Source of the DNA: Rhizophlyctis rosea
Lineage: Eukaryota; Chytridiomycota; Chytridiomycetes; Rhizophlyctidales; Rhizophlyctidaceae
Direction of reading: 5' to 3'
DNA: 33,286 nt
Assembly (NCBI GenBank): GCA_027596075.1
Contig: JADGJC010000348.1
Location: 7,003 to 40,288 of the forward strand
The position numbers were made by a program, and so were the translations under genes. Under the pieces are notes generated by a model. That model was not told the DNA's origin. It saw only the letters and a program-made list of their open reading frames with translations, and made no database searches. Below are positions 30,047 to 33,286 of the stretch, piece after piece (position 1 is the stretch's first letter; every line of letters begins with the position of its first letter).

Positions 30047-32737
30047 TCAAAACTGCATCAAATACTTCTTCATCTCATACAGTTCAGCTAGATCTTCTCG
30101 CTGCCTATTTTTGCCAAAATGAAGTTCCTGCAGTTCAATTGCCCGATCGACAGCCTTCCGGGCTGGAATGACTTGACGACTAGGGACGTCCATAAACATA
30201 TCAGTCTAGAGTCTATTACGGAAAGGTTTGAACATGAGCACTTACCTATTGAACAACAGCTGAGCCAACTTCATCTGTTCACCAGTCACTTCAATGCTAT
30301 CGTTCCCATCCGAGACGGAAATGATATCAATTCCCTTTTGGCAGTAATCAGCGGAGATTGCGAAATCACCTGGATCATTGTCGGTTAGTTGAGCACACAA
30401 ATCAATGGGCAAGATTCTGAATGACGGACCGGCAGCAGCAAACCGTTCCGCCAACATATCATATGTTTGTGCTAAGATTCGGTTCTGTGGATGGAGTATA
30501 CCTTGACGGATGGAAAGACACTTTTGAAGATGTTTGATGGCTTCTTTGTCGGAGCCCGTAGAACGGGCTTTGTCGGATAAGAGATCTGCTTCGTGCAATG
30601 CCTAGGGAAAGAGAGATCAACATGTGTCGGTAACATGCAACATCCAACATTGCTGTCATTATTTACCATCTTCCTCTCTCCCACTGGAACAGCGCTTTGA
30701 CATTTGTGGCAGATCGGTTGGTCTGGTGATACTGCCTGTGTGCATTTTGGGCAGGCATGTGCTATGGCGATATCTACTGCATCGCTGTTGGCGGCACCAA
30801 AAACAATCAGACGAACAAACAGGTTTCACACGAATCCACCATGCCTTACCTTTCCGAACATGCTGCACACCCACACTCAAAGAACCATCCATCGCGCAAT
30901 GTCCGCTTCCGTTCATCCCGACCCATTCTTGATTTGAGAGGTCCCTACAAAGCTCGGAGGGAGATTCAGCATGACTACATAGGTATATGCACTCGAACGT
31001 CGCAGAACCTACATAACTGATTGTAATTTCCCCATCCCTTTGCAAGTCCTTGTATGTCCGCAAGGTCATCTCATACCCTTCGGAGAATGTCACGACAGAG
31101 TTTGGGTCACAGCTGATGTGTGATGCATCACTCCAATCATATCTTCTTACATGTAGGCATATAGACATGTTGCGTACCTATGGTTGACCAAACTACCCTT
31201 CAAGTAAATCCCGGTCCCAATAGTGACTTCCCCGACCTTCTGCACCGCCCCATTCCCTTCATCTGATTTCGCAAGGCTGTCGTCACTTTTGATAGCAAAG
31301 CTGTTGCAGCGGAGTTTGGCCCAGATGCGCAGCAGTAGGGGTGGTGCTCTTTGCGGGAGGGATAGGTGTTTGGATAGGAGGATGAAAAGCAGTGCTTGGT
31401 GAATTATTACGTTGTGCCGTTGCGTGTCGAGGTGGTCAAGGAGGGACAGAAAGGCGGTTGGCGTATCTGAATGAAGATACAAGCATATCGCTTGAGCATA
31501 AGCCATATAATGGAGGTGGCAGAGACATGGCCGTTTCGAACGTTTCATACCATAATAAGCGTCACTATCGTCACAGCCGGGCACAACATGTTGTATGCTG
31601 TTCAATGAATTGTCATTTCCGGAACTGTCCTCCTCAGTACTCAGACGTTCCAGACTATCCTTCCCAGCAAGGCGATGATAGACTCTCATTGTTAGGATGT
31701 CTAAGTCTTCTATCACAGATTCGTTTGCGGCATCCGTGAAGAATTGACCACATTCATGATTATGGAAGGAAGTATGCCCAACATCTCTGCAACTTTCGGA
31801 GCAGTAGAGGGCTGAAGTGCATGTGAAGCAGCTACAATTCATTCAATTAGGGATGGCAAGTGGTGTATTGACTGGAAGGGGTTGCTTACACGACAGGGTT
31901 CAGACTGAGAGACTTCAAACAGTTCTCACACCGTTCCTTCCTCAGATCCTTTCGGAGTACAAACGCAAAAGGCCTTTCTCGAATCAGTATTGCACCTTTG
32001 TTGACTTTTCTTGAAGCTTTCAGTGATCGTTCTGGTGGATCATACGCGATGTATAAAGCTTGACTGATCGGATGGGTTTCTGTGGCCTGCCCAGCTTGCT
32101 TTTTGGATTGTTTTATGGCTGTAGTCAGCTTGCCCGCCCGGAAGTCATCCAGATCTCGTTGAATTTTGTCGGCAAAGTTTGCATTGTTGTTGTCAATGGC
32201 TTCGCGTTGGGCTAGTTCGAACTCTTGCGTGAGTTGCAGCGTGGGAAAACCGAGGTGAGCCCAACAAAGTGCGCGTCTGCGATAGAGTTTGTACCGCGAT
32301 GATGGAGGATATCCTGAATCCAATGCTCGTTGGATGTCAGCACAGCAAGTTTCAAAGTGCTTCAGTTCGTAGAGTGCGGCGGAGCGGTTTGCGTAGGCTA
32401 CAGCGAGTGTTTCGGAGATTGGTTTGGAGTTTTGGAAAGAGATTGGTGCGAAGGACGCGCTGGTGGTGTAGTGTTGAATTGCGTCCTTCCACTGATTCTT
32501 ACTGAACGCTTTGTTGCCCGCGTCTTTCCACTTGTTGGCGGCTGAAGCGGATTTCTCAGAGCTTTGTCTTTTCGTTTGCCATTGGGGGAGGAGTTGGTTG
32601 AGCTTGGAGTTGTGCTGAATCGTTTCGAGAAGGTGGAGGCAGAGTTCGTCCGGGGCAGCGTTTGTAGGTATATCTTTTCGCTCGGTTGGAGATAGCCAGG
32701 CTCCCAGACCTTGAGGTTCTCTGTTATTAGGTGCCAT
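30047..32737 (-). CDS. SET and MYND domain protein, SMYD4-like lysine methyltransferase
   Basis: Seven exons: 32737-31890, 31831-31178, 31112-31013, 30944-30850, 30784-30667, 30601-30246 and 30179-30047, for 767 residues. An N-terminal TPR array (SASAANKWKDAGNKAFSKNQ ... AVAYANRSAALYELKHFE, residues about 65-190) precedes the first SET strand (SLKASRKVNKGAILIRERPF). The MYND zinc finger is inserted in SET at about 268-312: CENC, VVCFTC, YCSESC and HNHEC supply the metal ligands across the first intron. The catalytic half of SET has GTGIYLKGSLVNHSCDPNS (NHSCDPN, residues 499-505, rebuilt across an intron) and EITISYGPLKSRMG. Post-SET cysteines FECGCAAC and HACPKC follow, then a C-terminal TPR region (SRQVIPARKAVDRAIELQEL). 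Order and length match SMYD4, which methylates protein lysines using S-adenosylmethionine. Key SET residues are intact. It is divergent from the F-box gene at 33035. Confidence 0.92.
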
Positions 32738-33034
32738 TGGTTCCCAAATGCGATGGAGGAAATGGAATTCAGAGTGCTGGTCTTGCGCTTGAGTGTTGGT
32801 GAAGGCTGGCAGCCATTGTGCGGGTCCAGTCCGCAGCAGCCGGCATCAAGCCAAATCCAACCATCGTACCCATACACATTCACCGTGATATTGCTTGTTC
32901 CCTCCACTTTCTCACTTTCCCACGACTTACCAACGACGAAACACAATCTCTGCTGGTTGTGAACCGACGTCTTCAATCCATAACCGCAGCGAGCAAACGA
33001 CAACAAATCTACTTTACTCCAGCTCTCTCGAAAA

Positions 33035-33286
33035 ATGGCGGAAGGCGACTCCACTTCTACCGAGCCAGGCAGCAACGCATTCCGTTCGATCACCATCACC
33101 GATTTGCCACCAGAAATTCTCACCATCACTTTCAACTACTTCCGTCCCATCCGTTCCACCACAAGTACCAGTTGTTCCCAACCCCAACATTAGTTTGAAC
33201 TTACCAACTGTTGGAGGTTGTGGTTTCAACGTGCCAATCGTCTCGGCCGTTGAACAGGCATACCGTCAAGGCACGGAGGCTTTGGA
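33035..33286 (+). CDS. F-box protein, N-terminal part, cut by window edge
   Basis: The ATG at 33035 opens MAEGDSTSTEPGSNAFRS followed by an F-box core, ITITDLPPEILTITFNYFRP. The frame stops at 33192, so an intron must begin before it; GTACCA at 33164 with the AG at 33252 is one possibility, which I could not verify because the window ends. A second plus-strand frame stays open to the edge (PNPNISLNLPTVGGCG) and may be the next exon, reached by a different splice. F-box proteins pair with Skp1 in SCF ubiquitin ligases. The substrate-binding part lies outside the window. It shares a 297-bp divergent promoter region with the SMYD4-like gene. Confidence 0.6.

Noticed and set aside
32398..33135. 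245-codon minus-strand frame upstream of and overlapping SMYD4 exon 1
   Set aside because: It overlaps the SMYD4 TPR region in another frame and the divergent F-box start. Its sequence is a shadow with no domain.
1..33286. CRISPR arrays, bacterial operons, rRNA or tRNA genes
   Set aside because: No regularly spaced repeats, no ribosome-binding-site-led gene runs and no cloverleaf-like sequence noticed by eye. The gene structures are eukaryotic. A tRNA scan was not possible here.

Overview
The window looks like nuclear DNA of a zoosporic (flagellated) fungus, most likely a chytrid. Most genes are compact and split by many short GT-AG introns, mostly about 40-160 nt, one with a clear CTAAC branch site. 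The proteins are fungal/opisthokont in type: an F-BAR/RhoGAP, a two-PAS GATA factor and a SMYD4-like methyltransferase. One gene (CFAP161-like, 24022-22712) encodes a motile-cilium protein, which fits a fungus that still makes swimming spores. The phylum is an inference.

Layout. 1-2437: no gene; GC-rich low-complexity patches, two old tandem duplications, then a TATA box and a three-copy 10-bp motif upstream of the first gene. 2438-3779 (+): universal stress protein. 5010-7869 (+): carotenoid-oxygenase family protein with two of the four iron-ligand histidines replaced. 8262-9943 (+): four-CBS-domain protein resembling AMPK gamma. 13115-10964 (-): fatty acid alpha-dioxygenase with intact catalytic residues. 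15254-13986 (-): intronless F-box-like protein. 15735-16970 (+): wreck of a secreted, cysteine-rich, membrane-anchored protein gene. 19594-17365 (-): PAS-PAS-GATA transcription factor. 20130-19789 (-): doubtful small gene. 24022-22712 (-): CFAP161. 27465-24416 (-): F-BAR/RhoGAP protein. 28686-29948 (+): dihydrofolate/folylpolyglutamate synthase. 32737-30047 (-): SMYD4-like protein, converging on the folate gene with only 98 bp between the stops. 33035 to the right edge (+): start of an F-box protein, divergent from SMYD4.

For six multi-exon genes (stress protein, CBS protein, alpha-dioxygenase, CFAP161, F-BAR/RhoGAP, SMYD4) I traced the splice sites by eye; the summed exon lengths divide by three and give proteins of 301, 339, 612, 253, 734 and 767 residues. 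The genes do not form one pathway. Possible themes are oxidative lipid/carotenoid chemistry (carotenoid-oxygenase relative, alpha-dioxygenase) and sensing (universal stress protein, CBS protein, PAS-GATA factor), but nothing in the sequence shows co-regulation.

The most unusual items are the carotenoid-oxygenase homologue with lost metal ligands and a possible 9-nt microexon, and a 126-bp MITE-like element present twice (13576-13701 and 22327-22452), each copy with inverted ends and flanking TA dinucleotides. Others are the multiply broken secreted-protein gene, the phased 10-bp motif array before the stress-protein gene, and a fungal homologue of plant-type alpha-dioxygenase.
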